Below, piece by piece: positions 45,991-55,122 of a stretch of DNA of 64,000 bases. The notes under the pieces are model-generated. The model had not been told where the DNA came from. It did not search any database and saw only the letters and a program-made list of their open reading frames with translations. Source of the DNA: Pseudomonas neuropathica. Its GTDB lineage: Bacteria > Pseudomonadota > Gammaproteobacteria > Pseudomonadales > Pseudomonadaceae. The stretch covers positions 248,001 to 312,000 of the forward strand of contig NZ_JACOPX010000004.1 in the NCBI RefSeq assembly GCF_015461835.1, read 5' to 3'. Both the position numbers and the translations under genes were made by a program. Each line of letters opens with the position of its first letter. Positions within the stretch are counted from its first letter, which is position 1.

Positions 45991-46571
45991 GGGGTTACGT
46001 CTCCAGAGAAAGTCATTTCCACGCGCCCATCGGGGCCCGGGCGTTTCAGGTTGGGGTCGGCCGGATCGATCGCATCGACCCGCACGGTGGCCCCGGTAAA
46101 GGACGACAAACCGTCCAGTTCGCGTTCGTGCCAACTCTCCGCAGGCTGACTCGGCAGATTGCGGCCGAGCTGGAACTCGGCAAAAAAGCGCAGCCGGTAG
46201 AAGGCGCGGCTGCTGTTGATCGAGACCATTTCGCCGCCGTCATAGACGATGGCGCTGTAGTCTTTGTCGGGCTTGAAACCCACCACTGCGCGCCACAGTT
46301 CGGCACGCAGGTCGTGCAACAGATCCAGCGCTTTTGTAGCGTCGGTGGCGTCAAGCACCAGGACGATTTCGAAGCGGTCGCGGATCGGTTGGGTGGTGAG
46401 GTTTTGGGTGGTGCTTTCACTCGCCAAGTCGGCCAGTGGCAGCACGTGGGCCGAAGGTGTCGGCAGATCCGGGTTGCCTTGCAGCAACGCCAGATCGACA
46501 CCCACCGAAATGTGATTGGCAAGGCTTGGGCATTGCCCACGCAACTGCGTGAGGATCGGGGTGATCTTCAT
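45987..46571 (-). CDS. Gp37-like tail terminator protein
   Basis: A 194-residue Mu gp37-family protein (MKITPILTQLRGQCPSLANH, RDRFEIVLVLDATDATKALD, YRLRFFAEFQLGRNLP). Probably a tail terminator or completion protein. It is the first gene of the Mu-like set. Confidence 0.85.
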   Translation of the reverse strand: MKITPILTQLRGQCPSLANHISVGVDLALLQGNPDLPTPSAHVLPLADLASESTTQNLTTQPIRDRFEIVLVLDATDATKALDLLHDLRAELWRAVVGFKPDKDYSAIVYDGGEMVSINSSRAFYRLRFFAEFQLGRNLPSQPAESWHERELDGLSSFTGATVRVDAIDPADPNLKRPGPDGRVEMTFSGDVTP

Positions 46572-46607
46572 GGGGGTGTTCCAAAATAGTGGGAGTTACC
46601 GCAGGCC

Positions 46608-46700
46608 CCTGTAGGAGTGAGCTTGCTCGCGATAGCGGTGTGTCAGGCGCGTTGGTTTTGAATGTGGCACCGCTATCGCGAGCAGGCTCACTCCTACAGG
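46608..46700. repeat. REPIN-like pair between the two tail sets
   Basis: CCTGTAGGAGTGAGCTTGCT ... with inverted copy ending CTCACTCCTACAGG. It marks the junction of the P2-like and Mu-like modules. Confidence 0.92.
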
Positions 46701-46720
46701 GGGGCTCGTGGGCTGTGAGA

Positions 46721-47752
46721 TCAGTCCTTGGCTTCGGCTTTCGGGTCGAGGCACGACGCATCGATCAGGCAGCGATAGCTGTTCTCGCGATTGCCGCTGG
46801 CAGTGACTTTGTCGATCGACCAGCGCCCGCGCATAAAGTCAGGCCAGGTGTCATCGAGCACCACCAGGCCTTCGGCGGCCAGCTGCGGATTGCCCGGGCA
46901 GGTGATCTTTACCTTGAACTTTTGCCGGAGCATTTTGCGCACTTCGCCTTCGCCCACGGCGATGGCGTCGGCTTCGTTGGGTTGCTTCTGGCGGATGGTC
47001 TTGAACGGTGCAAGTCCCGTTTCGATCCAATGCAAAACGCCTGTAACAGCATCGACAAAACAGGTCTTGCAGCCCTTGGCCTGTTCGCGGGCAGCCTCTT
47101 CCAGCGTGGCGCTGATGAAGGCGTGATCGCTGGGACGATTGTTGTGGGTGACCGACAGCGTCACATCCTGCAGTTTCTGCCCCGAGATTGATTTGATCTG
47201 ACCGGGCCGCGCCAGCACATACGCATCGCCATAAGGTTTGGCGACCAGGTTGTACTTCTTCGCCAGCCGCGTCAGAAAGCCCATGTCGGTTTCGTTTGAC
47301 TGGTCGACGTGGGCGATCTTGATCATCGACACATCCGCTGCGACACGCGATGAAAAACCGTGCTGCGACACCAGTTTGCTAAACAACTGACCGAGTGTCG
47401 TCGGTCCATGACTGGCGGTGCGGCGCTGCTTGAAGCCGGTCTCGTCATCCTTGCTGAAAGGCGCTGCAGTGGCTACCAGGGTCAGGCGAAACGGAAACAG
47501 CGTCGGTGTCAGGCGAGTGACTTTGAACTGGCCCTTGTCGACCATCTCTTCCATTTCCAGGTAACCCACCAGCAGGCCGATTTTCCCGCCCAGATTTGGC
47601 AGCCCTTCGAGGCCTTCCAGATCTATGGTCAGGGTCAGTTGATCCGACTCGATACCGGCGGCATCAATGTGTTCCCAACTGATCAGACGCTGGTTGAGCA
47701 GATCCGCGTTTGCGCCATAAATCTGCACGACCGGGGTAAAACCCAATGCCAT
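46721..47752 (-). CDS. P2 gpD-like late control/baseplate hub protein
   Basis: A 343-residue gpD-family hub (MALGFTPVVQIYGANADLLN, TLFPFRLTLVATAAPFSKDD, AKKYNLVAKPYGDAYVLARP, WPDFMRGRWSIDKVTASGNR). Last gene of the P2-like set. Confidence 0.93.
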   Translation of the reverse strand: MALGFTPVVQIYGANADLLNQRLISWEHIDAAGIESDQLTLTIDLEGLEGLPNLGGKIGLLVGYLEMEEMVDKGQFKVTRLTPTLFPFRLTLVATAAPFSKDDETGFKQRRTASHGPTTLGQLFSKLVSQHGFSSRVAADVSMIKIAHVDQSNETDMGFLTRLAKKYNLVAKPYGDAYVLARPGQIKSISGQKLQDVTLSVTHNNRPSDHAFISATLEEAAREQAKGCKTCFVDAVTGVLHWIETGLAPFKTIRQKQPNEADAIAVGEGEVRKMLRQKFKVKITCPGNPQLAAEGLVVLDDTWPDFMRGRWSIDKVTASGNRENSYRCLIDASCLDPKAEAKD

Positions 47753-47761
47753 ACAACCTCC

Positions 47762-47974
47762 TTAATCCCAGGCCGTGAGCGCTTTGGTCGCGGCGGGTTT
47801 GCTGTCGAGTTCAGGCAGCACGACCCAGATGCCAGCGGGCAGAACCGGGCCGCGTTCGGCCAGGGTCGGGTTGAGTTTCCACAGGGCTTCTTCGGCGGCA
47901 TCATCGCTGCGCCCGGTTTCGCGGTAGAGCAGCAGATTCACCGAATCACCGGCCACGCTTCGGACCTTACGCAT
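47762..47974 (-). CDS. P2 gpX-like tail protein
   Basis: A 70-residue Tail_X/LysM-type protein (MRKVRSVAGDSVNLLLYRET, LNPTLAERGPVLPAGIWVVL, PEL). The start at 47974 overlaps the gpU end by eight bases. Confidence 0.9.
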   Translation of the reverse strand: MRKVRSVAGDSVNLLLYRETGRSDDAAEEALWKLNPTLAERGPVLPAGIWVVLPELDSKPAATKALTAWD

Positions 47975-48350
47975 TGTTGAACTCCGCCAATTCGATGACC
48001 CAATCGACGACCATCGCTGTGCCGTCATCGATGATCTGGGTCTGGGTTTCCTGAACGCTGTTGATCCGCCACAGACCCCAGTTGCGACCAATGCCATCGA
48101 TCAGCGGCAGCGGAATACGCAGCGCCTGCAAGGCGCGCAATTCATCCAGCCGATCCATGGCCACGGCGTACATCGATTTGCCGGTGATGGTCAGGGTTTC
48201 CGGCTTCTGGCCGGTCTGGCTGGATTTCGGTTTGCTGGTGAGTATCTGTATTTCCGTCCAGCCGCCATCGGACTTGCGCAACAACGAGTGGTACGCAAAT
48301 TGGCGCGAGAGGCCGAAGATGAAGCTGCCTAATGCCATTTGTTGTTTCAT
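47967..48350 (-). CDS. P2 gpU-like tail protein
   Basis: A 127-residue gpU-family protein (MALGSFIFGLSRQFAYHSLL, RLDELRALQALRIPLPLIDG, GRNWGLWRINSVQETQTQI). The ATG at 48350 overlaps the tape-measure stop (TGATGA); the internal ATG at 48338 is the alternative. Confidence 0.9.
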   Translation of the reverse strand: MKQQMALGSFIFGLSRQFAYHSLLRKSDGGWTEIQILTSKPKSSQTGQKPETLTITGKSMYAVAMDRLDELRALQALRIPLPLIDGIGRNWGLWRINSVQETQTQIIDDGTAMVVDWVIELAEFNNA

Positions 48351-50326
48351 CAGGCGACTCCATCGGTCAGGGCTGCGTCACGGCGGGTGGCGAGTGGGTT
48401 GCTGGTCATCAGCGGTGTGAATTGGCTGTCGAACTGGCTTCGCAGGTGCTGTGTCACCAGCAATCCGATGTTTTCCGAACTGCCCGGATCACTGCAGTAC
48501 ACCTGAACCGAAGGTGCGTAAGTGACATGCTGGTTGGCGGCCTGAGCGCTCGCCAGATCCTTGCTGACCTGGCCGGGCGCGGAGAGTGTGTCGGGAGCGA
48601 AGAACACGAGCCGATCACTCAATGCGGCTCCCGCGTCTCTGTCCGAGGCTGGAGCAACCTGAGCAATCGTTTCCAAGGCAACGCTCGGAGGCCCCAGACG
48701 CGGCGTATTGAGCAAGAAGGAGGGTTCGCCGATGTCCATTTCCCTGGCGGCTGCGGGCGCCAGACTGGCGATCTCCACCACCGGCGCATCCGTTGGAAGC
48801 TGCACTGCAGAATCGCCAGTAGATGAAAGATCGGGAGGATTGCCCGGTGCGCCACCGGGTATCCGTTTGCCCAACCGCTCTTTCCCCTCCTCGACAGCGG
48901 TGTCCAACAGCAGATCGAATATCTTTTTCAAGGCTGTGCCGACAGTGATGATCACTGCCGCAGTCGTCGGATGGGCCTCGGCGAATTCACTCATCCTGTC
49001 GAGGCTGGCACCGGCAACACTCAGCACCTCTGGAGAAGGCGACACGGCATTGGCGCTGGCGATGGCCAAGCGCTCGCTTCGCGCGTTCTGAGCATTCCAC
49101 TGTCCTTGCGGGGTATTGGAGAGCATCAGTGCAGACTGGCGCACCGAGCTCTGATCACCGACCTTCGACGTCGCGTATTGGTCTTTGTCCTTCACTTGCG
49201 TGAAGGCCTGGTTGACGTCGCCAAGGTTCTGCGACAGCAACTGCACCGCATTACCGCCATCGGCAAATAGTGTCTGCGCCAACTGGGCGCGTTGCTCGGC
49301 CGGTTTAGCGTTCAGCGCAGCCAGCACCGACAGTATCGCTCCCTGTGCACTTTGCTTGTCCGGGTCATGCATCGCCGCGGTTACGACCGCGGGATCCAGC
49401 CCCAGTTGCTTCCAGGCACCACGCTCAGTGGCGGACGCGTTGTCCCCCTTGTCCAGCGCGTGGGAAATGCGCTTCAACGCCTCGCTGGCATCGTCTTGTT
49501 TCGTCCCGCTGTTGAGCAAGGCTGCGGACAGCGCGGCGGCTTGCTCGGGTTGCAGGCCTGCCGCAATCGCCGCATCACCCGACTGTTTGAGAACGGCACC
49601 GATGTCTGCCGGTTTGGCGCCACCCGGCATTTTGCCGAGCTGGTTTGTCGCATCCGCGAGATCAAACGCCTGATCGCGAGTGAGCTTCATCGAAGTGCGC
49701 CAAACCGCCATCATTTCGGCGACTTCCGTGGCCGGAACTTTGAAGGCTGACGCAACGATCGCAGCGTCGCTGGCGAAGTTGAGCAATTCAAAAGGTTTGT
49801 CCGACGCATTGGTGAGCTCATTGCCGACCCCTGCGTCAGCCGCCAGTGTGGCGACCTTGAGCAACTCTAGACCGCTCGTGCCGCCCGCTGCCACCAATGG
49901 CTTAGTGGCCATTATCAGGCTCGACAGCGCCATTTCATTGGACTGCTTTGGCGGCAGTTGCGCGGCGCTGCCAAACTCGGCAGCAGCCGTGTAAAAGTCA
50001 ATCGCTGGCTTGAGACTCTCAGGCACCTTGGCCCGCTCACTGGCCTCACCCGACGTTGTCGGTTCGCGGGGCGACTCGCTCTTCGCATTGCTGTTCAGCG
50101 AAATCGAACGCAGGCTGGACAACGCCAGCCTCAATGAGTCGATCGCGGCCGTCAGCGAGCCGATCTTGATACTCGCGGTGATGAGCGCTTGACTCAGGCT
50201 GGAAATCTGCTCGCGGCCGATCGCTCCTGTACCGGAGCTCACCGCTGCCATGTTCAAACTGATATTGCCGGGGGCCGCTGCACTGTGCTCATCAGCGTTC
50301 ATCGGCGCATATTTGCTCTCTGCCAT
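48350..50326 (-). CDS. Tail tape measure protein of the P2-like set (gpT-like)
   Basis: A 658-residue Ala/Ser/Leu-rich protein with a TP901-type tape-measure core (SAFKVPATEVAEMMAVWRTS, DQAFDLADATNQLGKMPGGA, KPADIGAVLKQSGD at about 185-275) and a hydrophobic stretch (TTAAVIITVGTALKKIFDLL, about 455). It follows the frameshifted chaperone, the normal position for gpT. Confidence 0.9.
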   Translation of the reverse strand: MAESKYAPMNADEHSAAAPGNISLNMAAVSSGTGAIGREQISSLSQALITASIKIGSLTAAIDSLRLALSSLRSISLNSNAKSESPREPTTSGEASERAKVPESLKPAIDFYTAAAEFGSAAQLPPKQSNEMALSSLIMATKPLVAAGGTSGLELLKVATLAADAGVGNELTNASDKPFELLNFASDAAIVASAFKVPATEVAEMMAVWRTSMKLTRDQAFDLADATNQLGKMPGGAKPADIGAVLKQSGDAAIAAGLQPEQAAALSAALLNSGTKQDDASEALKRISHALDKGDNASATERGAWKQLGLDPAVVTAAMHDPDKQSAQGAILSVLAALNAKPAEQRAQLAQTLFADGGNAVQLLSQNLGDVNQAFTQVKDKDQYATSKVGDQSSVRQSALMLSNTPQGQWNAQNARSERLAIASANAVSPSPEVLSVAGASLDRMSEFAEAHPTTAAVIITVGTALKKIFDLLLDTAVEEGKERLGKRIPGGAPGNPPDLSSTGDSAVQLPTDAPVVEIASLAPAAAREMDIGEPSFLLNTPRLGPPSVALETIAQVAPASDRDAGAALSDRLVFFAPDTLSAPGQVSKDLASAQAANQHVTYAPSVQVYCSDPGSSENIGLLVTQHLRSQFDSQFTPLMTSNPLATRRDAALTDGVA

Positions 50327-50332
50327 GCCGCT

Positions 50333-51036
50333 CTACTCCTGTTTTACGCCAAGGCGAGTGATCGCTATGTCGTAGCGGCGCAACGCCTTTTCGGCGTCCC
50401 ATTCCAGAATCTCCGCTTCACTTACCGGGTAAATGAGCGGGACGATATCGAGGATTACTTCGATGTCGCGTTCCGAAAGTAGGCCGCCGGCTGGTTTAAA
50501 AAATCGTCGATGCGCACCTGCAATTGCGTCCAGTCCGGGACGGTCAAGTGGGCCAGATCGGGGATCATCAGGCCGGTGCAATGGGCAGTGATGAACTCGG
50601 CGCGTTCCTTGGCCGTTTTCAGTTTCTTCATCACTTTGGTCGCGCGCAGCACGGGCATTTCCAGGCTCAGCGACGTCACGGTGCGGCCGGTGACGGCGAG
50701 CGGTTGCAGCAGCTGGATCTGATCGGGATCGTCGGATTTTTGCGCGTCTTCGACCTGATCGAGAAAGTACGCCGCAGGGCGTGTCGACATCTCGTGCACG
50801 TACTGGGCGATGCTCACGTAATCCGGGCGCTTGAGCTGGTCGAGTTCCTTGACCGACAGGCCGGTGGCGAGCAGCGCCAGTTCGAAGAACTGATCGTCTT
50901 CATCATCGCCGGCACGTTCCAGCGCTTCTTTTTGCGCGGCGTAGAACAGCGGCTTGAGCTGGAGCTGGTTGATCTGCGAACCGTCGTCGCCGGTGATTGG
51001 AGACAGCAGCTCATGCTGGGGTGGCATCCACGACAT
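50333..51036 (-). CDS. Frameshifted tail assembly chaperone (gpE-E' type), -1 product
   Basis: The zero frame starts at 51036. At 50500-50494 on the minus strand it has the heptamer T TTA AAC in the right phase for a -1 slip. Reading then continues for 53 codons (PAGGLLSERDIEVILDIVPL, then IYPVSEAEILEWDAEKALRR) to a TAG 6 bp before the tape measure, giving 234 residues. P2 makes E+E' the same way, but its slip site is a T-run. Confidence 0.82.
50455..51036 (-). CDS. Tail assembly chaperone with duplicated E-type domain, zero-frame product
   Basis: A 193-residue protein. Two copies of the E/41/14-type domain are visible: residues about 28-100 (KPLFYAAQKEALERAGDD, ending RPAAYFLDQ) and 122-190 (MPVLRATKVMKKLKTAKERA, ending QPAAYFRN). 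P2 gpE and the Mu-like protein at 43607 are single-domain, so this one is a tandem duplication. Start ATG 51036 with AAGGAA upstream. Confidence 0.85.
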   Translation of the reverse strand: MSWMPPQHELLSPITGDDGSQINQLQLKPLFYAAQKEALERAGDDEDDQFFELALLATGLSVKELDQLKRPDYVSIAQYVHEMSTRPAAYFLDQVEDAQKSDDPDQIQLLQPLAVTGRTVTSLSLEMPVLRATKVMKKLKTAKERAEFITAHCTGLMIPDLAHLTVPDWTQLQVRIDDFLNQPAAYFRNATSK

Positions 51037-51073
51037 GTATGAATTCCTTGGTGATTGTGGGTTTCGCACCCCT

Positions 51074-51164
51074 TGTAGGAGTGAGCCTGCTCGCGATAGC
51101 GATGTGTCAGTCAACGATGATTCGACTGACCTGACGTCATCGCGAGCAGGCTCACTCCTACAGG
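51074..51164. repeat. REPIN-like pair between tube and chaperone genes
   Basis: TTGTAGGAGTGAGCCTGCTC ... inverted copy ending CTCACTCCTACAGG. Third REP doublet inside the tailocin locus. Confidence 0.92.
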
Positions 51165-51185
51165 GGTTTTGTGTTGTGCCGAGTG

Positions 51186-51692
51186 TTACGGCATCAGCAC
51201 CGCACGGCGGGCATCACCAAGGATGTCGACGCCGTTGAGCACGAACTTCTGGGTGCGCACGTCGATGTCGATCACCGGTACACCGTTTTCCAGGCGGTTG
51301 TAAGTGCGGCAGGACAGCTCCAGATTGGTCTTGGGTTTTTCACCCATTTTCACCGCGGTTTCTTCGAGGGATTTCAGCTTGCCGCCGACGGTGTGATAGG
51401 TGAACCAGGTGTTGCCATCCTGATCCTGACCGGCTTCACGCACGTTCAGCAGGATGTCGTCGCCCAGCTTCACACCCAGTGCGAGCATGACTTCGGCGCC
51501 GAGGCCTTGCAGGGTCAGCTTGGCGTTGAGCGCTTTGCCGCCCTTGGCCATTTCTTCGACGATGAAGCGGCCGCCACGCATCTCTTCTACGTCGAATTCG
51601 ATCTTCGGCGGGGTGAATTCTTCAACGGTTGCCGACAACGGCAGGCCTTGCAGGGTGGCCGCGATGGCCTGTCTTACGCGGTTGGTAAACAT
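51186..51692 (-). CDS. Tail tube protein of the P2-like set (gpFII)
   Basis: A 168-residue major tail tube protein (MFTNRVRQAIAATLQGLPLS, KLTLQGLGAEVMLALGVKLG, NLELSCRTYNRLENGVPVID). Start overlaps the sheath stop (TAATG). Confidence 0.95.
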   Translation of the reverse strand: MFTNRVRQAIAATLQGLPLSATVEEFTPPKIEFDVEEMRGGRFIVEEMAKGGKALNAKLTLQGLGAEVMLALGVKLGDDILLNVREAGQDQDGNTWFTYHTVGGKLKSLEETAVKMGEKPKTNLELSCRTYNRLENGVPVIDIDVRTQKFVLNGVDILGDARRAVLMP

Positions 51693-52858
51693 TAGAGAAC
51701 GTCCTCCAGGAACTGCTCGATGATTTCATCGCGGGCGTTGAGTTGATAAACCATGTGTTCGTTCGGCGCGTAGCGGCCGTAGTCGATGACCACATACCAG
51801 GTGCCGTTCTTGTACTTCTCGACGCTGTTGAGTTCCGGGTGCAGATAAACGCTGCCGCCAGGAATGGTTTCGTCGGCGACCAGGGTTTGCAGCCAGTCGT
51901 TGATGCGCTTGACCTCTTGATCCATGAAGGATTTGGTGAGGTTTTTCGCCATGGCTTTCTGGCCGGCCTTGACCAGCTTGCGGCTGATCGCATCTTCGAG
52001 GCCGACGTAGCTGATGAACTTGCCGGTGATCGAGCGGTTACCCAGCAGCGAGAAGCCGCCGAGCACCGTGCGGGCGTAGTAGCTGACGCCGTAGCGGTTG
52101 AGCAGATCGCCCTCGGTGGAGGTGTCGAGGATGTTGTATTCGACGACGCGGGAGACGTCTTCGGCGTAGGTCACCTGATTGCCCGGGCTCTCCCACTGCT
52201 TGACCTTGGCCAGCGCAGCGATCGCCAGACTGGAAGGCGACAGGAAGACGTTTTTCTTCGCTGCTTTCGAGTACACGGCCGGCATGTTGTGCACCACCAG
52301 GCAACGGTCGAAACCGAGATCGGCGCCGCCGAGTTCCTGGCTGTAAGTCACTTGATCAGCGACCGAGGCGTCCTTGCCATCCAGTACCACACGAGCCTTG
52401 ATGCGCTTGCCGAACGAGGCGAACTCGCTGGCCACCGCTTTGGTACCGGTGAAGCCCGGCGCACCGATGATGGTCAGGTCTTCCGGAACACTGCCCAGCG
52501 CAGCCAGACCGAGCTTGCGGCCGGTCAGCGGATCAACGCCGCCGATCACGTTGTTGACGGTGTCGGCCGGGGTTGCGCCCGCTTCGACGATGACCACGTA
52601 CACCGGCACCTTGACCACTTTGAGGATTTGGTAAACCGCGTGGTACAGGGTGCCCTCTTCGGAACCGGTCGGATCGAGCAGCGCATGGGTGGTGAAGCTG
52701 TTGATGCGAAACGGCGCGTTACGCGGAATCAGCGGATCGGCTTTCGGCGCAGTGCCGACCAGACCGATGACGTTGTCACCCAGGCCACCCATGGCCTCGG
52801 GGGATTCGGTGGCATTGACGGTAATGCCGTTGTGCTCGAAGTTCAAAACCTCAGCCAT
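51692..52858 (-). CDS. Tail sheath protein of the P2-like set (gpFI)
   Basis: A 388-residue contractile sheath (TVNATESPEAMGGLGDNVIG, VYVVIVEAGATPADTVNNVI, RYGVSYYARTVLGGFSLLGN). Similar in size to R-pyocin sheaths. No close resemblance to the Mu-like sheath at 44315 beyond the common fold. Confidence 0.96.
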   Translation of the reverse strand: MAEVLNFEHNGITVNATESPEAMGGLGDNVIGLVGTAPKADPLIPRNAPFRINSFTTHALLDPTGSEEGTLYHAVYQILKVVKVPVYVVIVEAGATPADTVNNVIGGVDPLTGRKLGLAALGSVPEDLTIIGAPGFTGTKAVASEFASFGKRIKARVVLDGKDASVADQVTYSQELGGADLGFDRCLVVHNMPAVYSKAAKKNVFLSPSSLAIAALAKVKQWESPGNQVTYAEDVSRVVEYNILDTSTEGDLLNRYGVSYYARTVLGGFSLLGNRSITGKFISYVGLEDAISRKLVKAGQKAMAKNLTKSFMDQEVKRINDWLQTLVADETIPGGSVYLHPELNSVEKYKNGTWYVVIDYGRYAPNEHMVYQLNARDEIIEQFLEDVL

Positions 52859-52860
52859 GG

Positions 52861-53046
52861 TTAGTCAGCCTTCTTGGCAGCGGCCTTTTTGGCCTGGGTG
52901 GTGGGGGTTTTCAGTTGCAGTCGACCGGCGGTGTGCAGGGCACTGGCCTCGACGTCGAGCAGATCAAGGTCTTGACCGACGCTCGACCAGTGCCCACCGC
53001 CGGTGGGGAATGGGACGAGCACGGTGTAGGTTTGGCGGGTTGCCAT
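52861..53046 (-). CDS. Small hypothetical tailocin protein
   Basis: A 61-residue protein (MATRQTYTVLVPFPTGGGHW, SSVGQDLDLLDVEASALHTA) ending in a Lys/Ala-rich tail. It lies 2 bp before the sheath gene, with GGAG eight bases before the ATG. An ATG five codons upstream (53061) is possible. Not recognised; a perfect AAGCCCCTC/GAGGGGCTT hairpin (53069-53093) lies just upstream. Confidence 0.65.
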   Translation of the reverse strand: MATRQTYTVLVPFPTGGGHWSSVGQDLDLLDVEASALHTAGRLQLKTPTTQAKKAAAKKAD

Positions 53047-53147
53047 TTTTCGTTTCTCCATAAACGGGAAAGCCCCTCTTGGGGAGGGGCTTGGCGGGTG
53101 TTGTTTTTTTTTGAGCGGATAAGAAAACGCCCCGGAGTAAGGGGAGT

Positions 53148-53573
53148 TTATAGGGGCTGCAGCGAGAGCCATGCAGGCGCTTGAGGACGGTGTGCCGACA
53201 ACGGAAACCCCCCCGCCTCCGGCCAGTTACGCAATGCGCGACGATAAGACTGCAACTGACCATATTCCTCCGGTGCCAGCGTCGTGTTCTGACCTTCTTC
53301 TTGCTCGTCTCGATGCCTGGCGACAATGCCGTCCGTTTCCGCCAGTTGCTGATCGCGCCAATAGCGTTCGGAGATCGCTAATTGCTCGGGTGTAGCAGCA
53401 GGCCGGTCTTTTAAGATTGGGTAGCCTTCCGGACCCGCCTCAATTATTTGCCCGTTACTTTGCCCGTTCAGCAAACGAAGATGTTCTTCTGTGGTAATCG
53501 GTACTATGTCGATAGGATGTTGGCCGGTAAAACCCGGATCATAAAATCCATTTTTTGACGGTGAATAGTGCAT
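53148..53573 (-). CDS. Tail-fibre assembly chaperone of the P2-like set
   Basis: A 141-residue Tfa-type protein (start ATG 53573, MHYSPSKNGFYDPGFTGQHP). C-terminal signature YWRDQQLAETDGIVARHRDE, TTLAPEEYGQLQSYRRALRN, WPEAGGFPLSAHRPQAP. Close in type to the chaperone at 31067 of the Mu-like set, so the two modules share fibre accessory genes. Confidence 0.88.
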   Translation of the reverse strand: MHYSPSKNGFYDPGFTGQHPIDIVPITTEEHLRLLNGQSNGQIIEAGPEGYPILKDRPAATPEQLAISERYWRDQQLAETDGIVARHRDEQEEGQNTTLAPEEYGQLQSYRRALRNWPEAGGFPLSAHRPQAPAWLSLQPL

Positions 53574-53583
53574 TGGTGGTCCC

Positions 53584-55122
53584 TTACTTTCCTTTTGCAG
53601 TCCAATATATGGCGTTGACGTCATTTGCAGGCAGACCAGTATCGACAAAGCTGAATCCACTCAACGACGAGCTATTGACTACGATCGTGCCCGAGGTAAT
53701 CACCCCGTCCATCCGTTGAGTCATAATTGAAAAAGTGGATGTGGTGAACGCGGTGGGATAAACAACGGAAATCGTTCCGCCCGTATTGTAACCAGGCAAA
53801 AAACCCCATTGCTCGATCAATCCGCTGGGATCTTTTTTGTAACCGTTAGTACCTGTAAGCAAAGACTGAAACATCGGCGAATATTTCAGCGCAGCATCCC
53901 CCGAGTCCAGACTCCACCCAGGACCAAGCAACAAGCGCCTGAAAACCGCAAAATTGCCTGGTTGGAGCACAACGCTAGTCAAGTTGGTTGTGTTTACAGC
54001 TCCAAAGGTTTCTCCTGCCCGGGTCTTGACCGTTAGCCCCCCAGTACTTGTCAGATGTACCAAGCCCCCCGGAGGCACGCTGTTCCAATCGGGGAGCGTC
54101 GCCGTCAAACCTGCTGTGGTAAAGATCGACAGTTTCCCGACGTCGGCAACAGTCAACTGGGTGTTGGAGTCATAGTTTGTCTGGCCGGCGTAACTACCCA
54201 GCGCTCGTTGGACAAACTTCGTAGTTGCCAGAACATCATCATTGCTAAAAGCGCTAGCCGTTGGCGCTGTCGGGCTGCCGGAAAACACCGGAGAACTGAG
54301 CGGTGCCAAGCCGAAGGTGATGTTTTGAAACACCAAAGCAGTAGTGCCGAGGAGCACAGGACCATCGGTAACAAGCTGCCAGATCGTGTCGGCTTGAGTT
54401 GTACCCTGCTCAACAGATACGGTCAGAGTTGGCGTTACCTTAAGATTTGAGTCGGCATCTTTTGCACGAATCCAGACTTCATTTGCAACAACGTACAGTC
54501 CATTATCTTTCGATAACGTCTGGTTTTTCACCAGCACTCTGTCACCAGGAACGACGGCGACACCATCAACGGTTTGTGCCGCTTTCAATGTAATATTGCC
54601 AGTCGTAGCCACGCGCACCGACTGCTTGGCATCAAGCTTCGCCAGCTCATCCGCCACATACTCCGCGACCCAGGCACGAGTAGCCTTCACGACCGTGTCA
54701 TCAATCAATAACGTCACCAAGGACGCATTGCTGGTCTCGAAAATCGAGCGGATATAAAACTCTTTACCCGACCCCGACGTCGCCAGCACCGGTTTGAACG
54801 ACTCCGGATATTTGACGATGGCATAGAGAATCCCGGTATCAGTCCACAGCCCCGCTTCCCGTACATACCAGCCGCCAACATCCGGCGGAATGGTCACTTC
54901 GGCGAGCAGCCAGCTCGGGTTCTTCTCGTCCTGGAACAGCGCATTGAGCGGCCCGCGCCAGACTTCGCGCTTCAGCGCCGTGGCGGTCGCGGCCGGGTTG
55001 TAGACCGTGCCGCCGCCATCGCCGACGGAAATCTGCGTCAGCTTGATCGGCGTGCCCGCGGCCTTGCACGCCGTTTCGTAGGCAATCCCTGCGTTGGTGA
55101 GCAGGGTGTAATAGTCAGCCAT
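53584..55122 (-). CDS. Tail fibre of the P2-like set (gpH-like)
   Basis: A 512-residue fibre. The N-terminal P2 gpH/DUF3751-type anchor (MADYYTLLTNAGIAYETACK, LTQISVGDGGGTVYNP, WYVREAGLWTDTGILYAIVK) fits gpI. A middle part follows, then a C-terminal gp53-like tip from PSGLIEQWGFLPGYNTGGTI. The C-terminal type equals that of the Mu-set fibre at 31514, while the anchors differ. Confidence 0.92.
   Translation of the reverse strand: MADYYTLLTNAGIAYETACKAAGTPIKLTQISVGDGGGTVYNPAATATALKREVWRGPLNALFQDEKNPSWLLAEVTIPPDVGGWYVREAGLWTDTGILYAIVKYPESFKPVLATSGSGKEFYIRSIFETSNASLVTLLIDDTVVKATRAWVAEYVADELAKLDAKQSVRVATTGNITLKAAQTVDGVAVVPGDRVLVKNQTLSKDNGLYVVANEVWIRAKDADSNLKVTPTLTVSVEQGTTQADTIWQLVTDGPVLLGTTALVFQNITFGLAPLSSPVFSGSPTAPTASAFSNDDVLATTKFVQRALGSYAGQTNYDSNTQLTVADVGKLSIFTTAGLTATLPDWNSVPPGGLVHLTSTGGLTVKTRAGETFGAVNTTNLTSVVLQPGNFAVFRRLLLGPGWSLDSGDAALKYSPMFQSLLTGTNGYKKDPSGLIEQWGFLPGYNTGGTISVVYPTAFTTSTFSIMTQRMDGVITSGTIVVNSSSLSGFSFVDTGLPANDVNAIYWTAKGK

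Noticed and set aside
44345..46099. 584-codon plus-strand ORF opposite the sheath gene
   Set aside because: Shadow of the sheath, DUF2635 and gp37 genes, which have firm family matches and operon order.
53069..53093. Hairpin AAGCCCCTC/GAGGGGCTT as a terminator
   Set aside because: Perfect stem but only three T residues follow on the coding strand, so termination is not supported; noted only as a hairpin.
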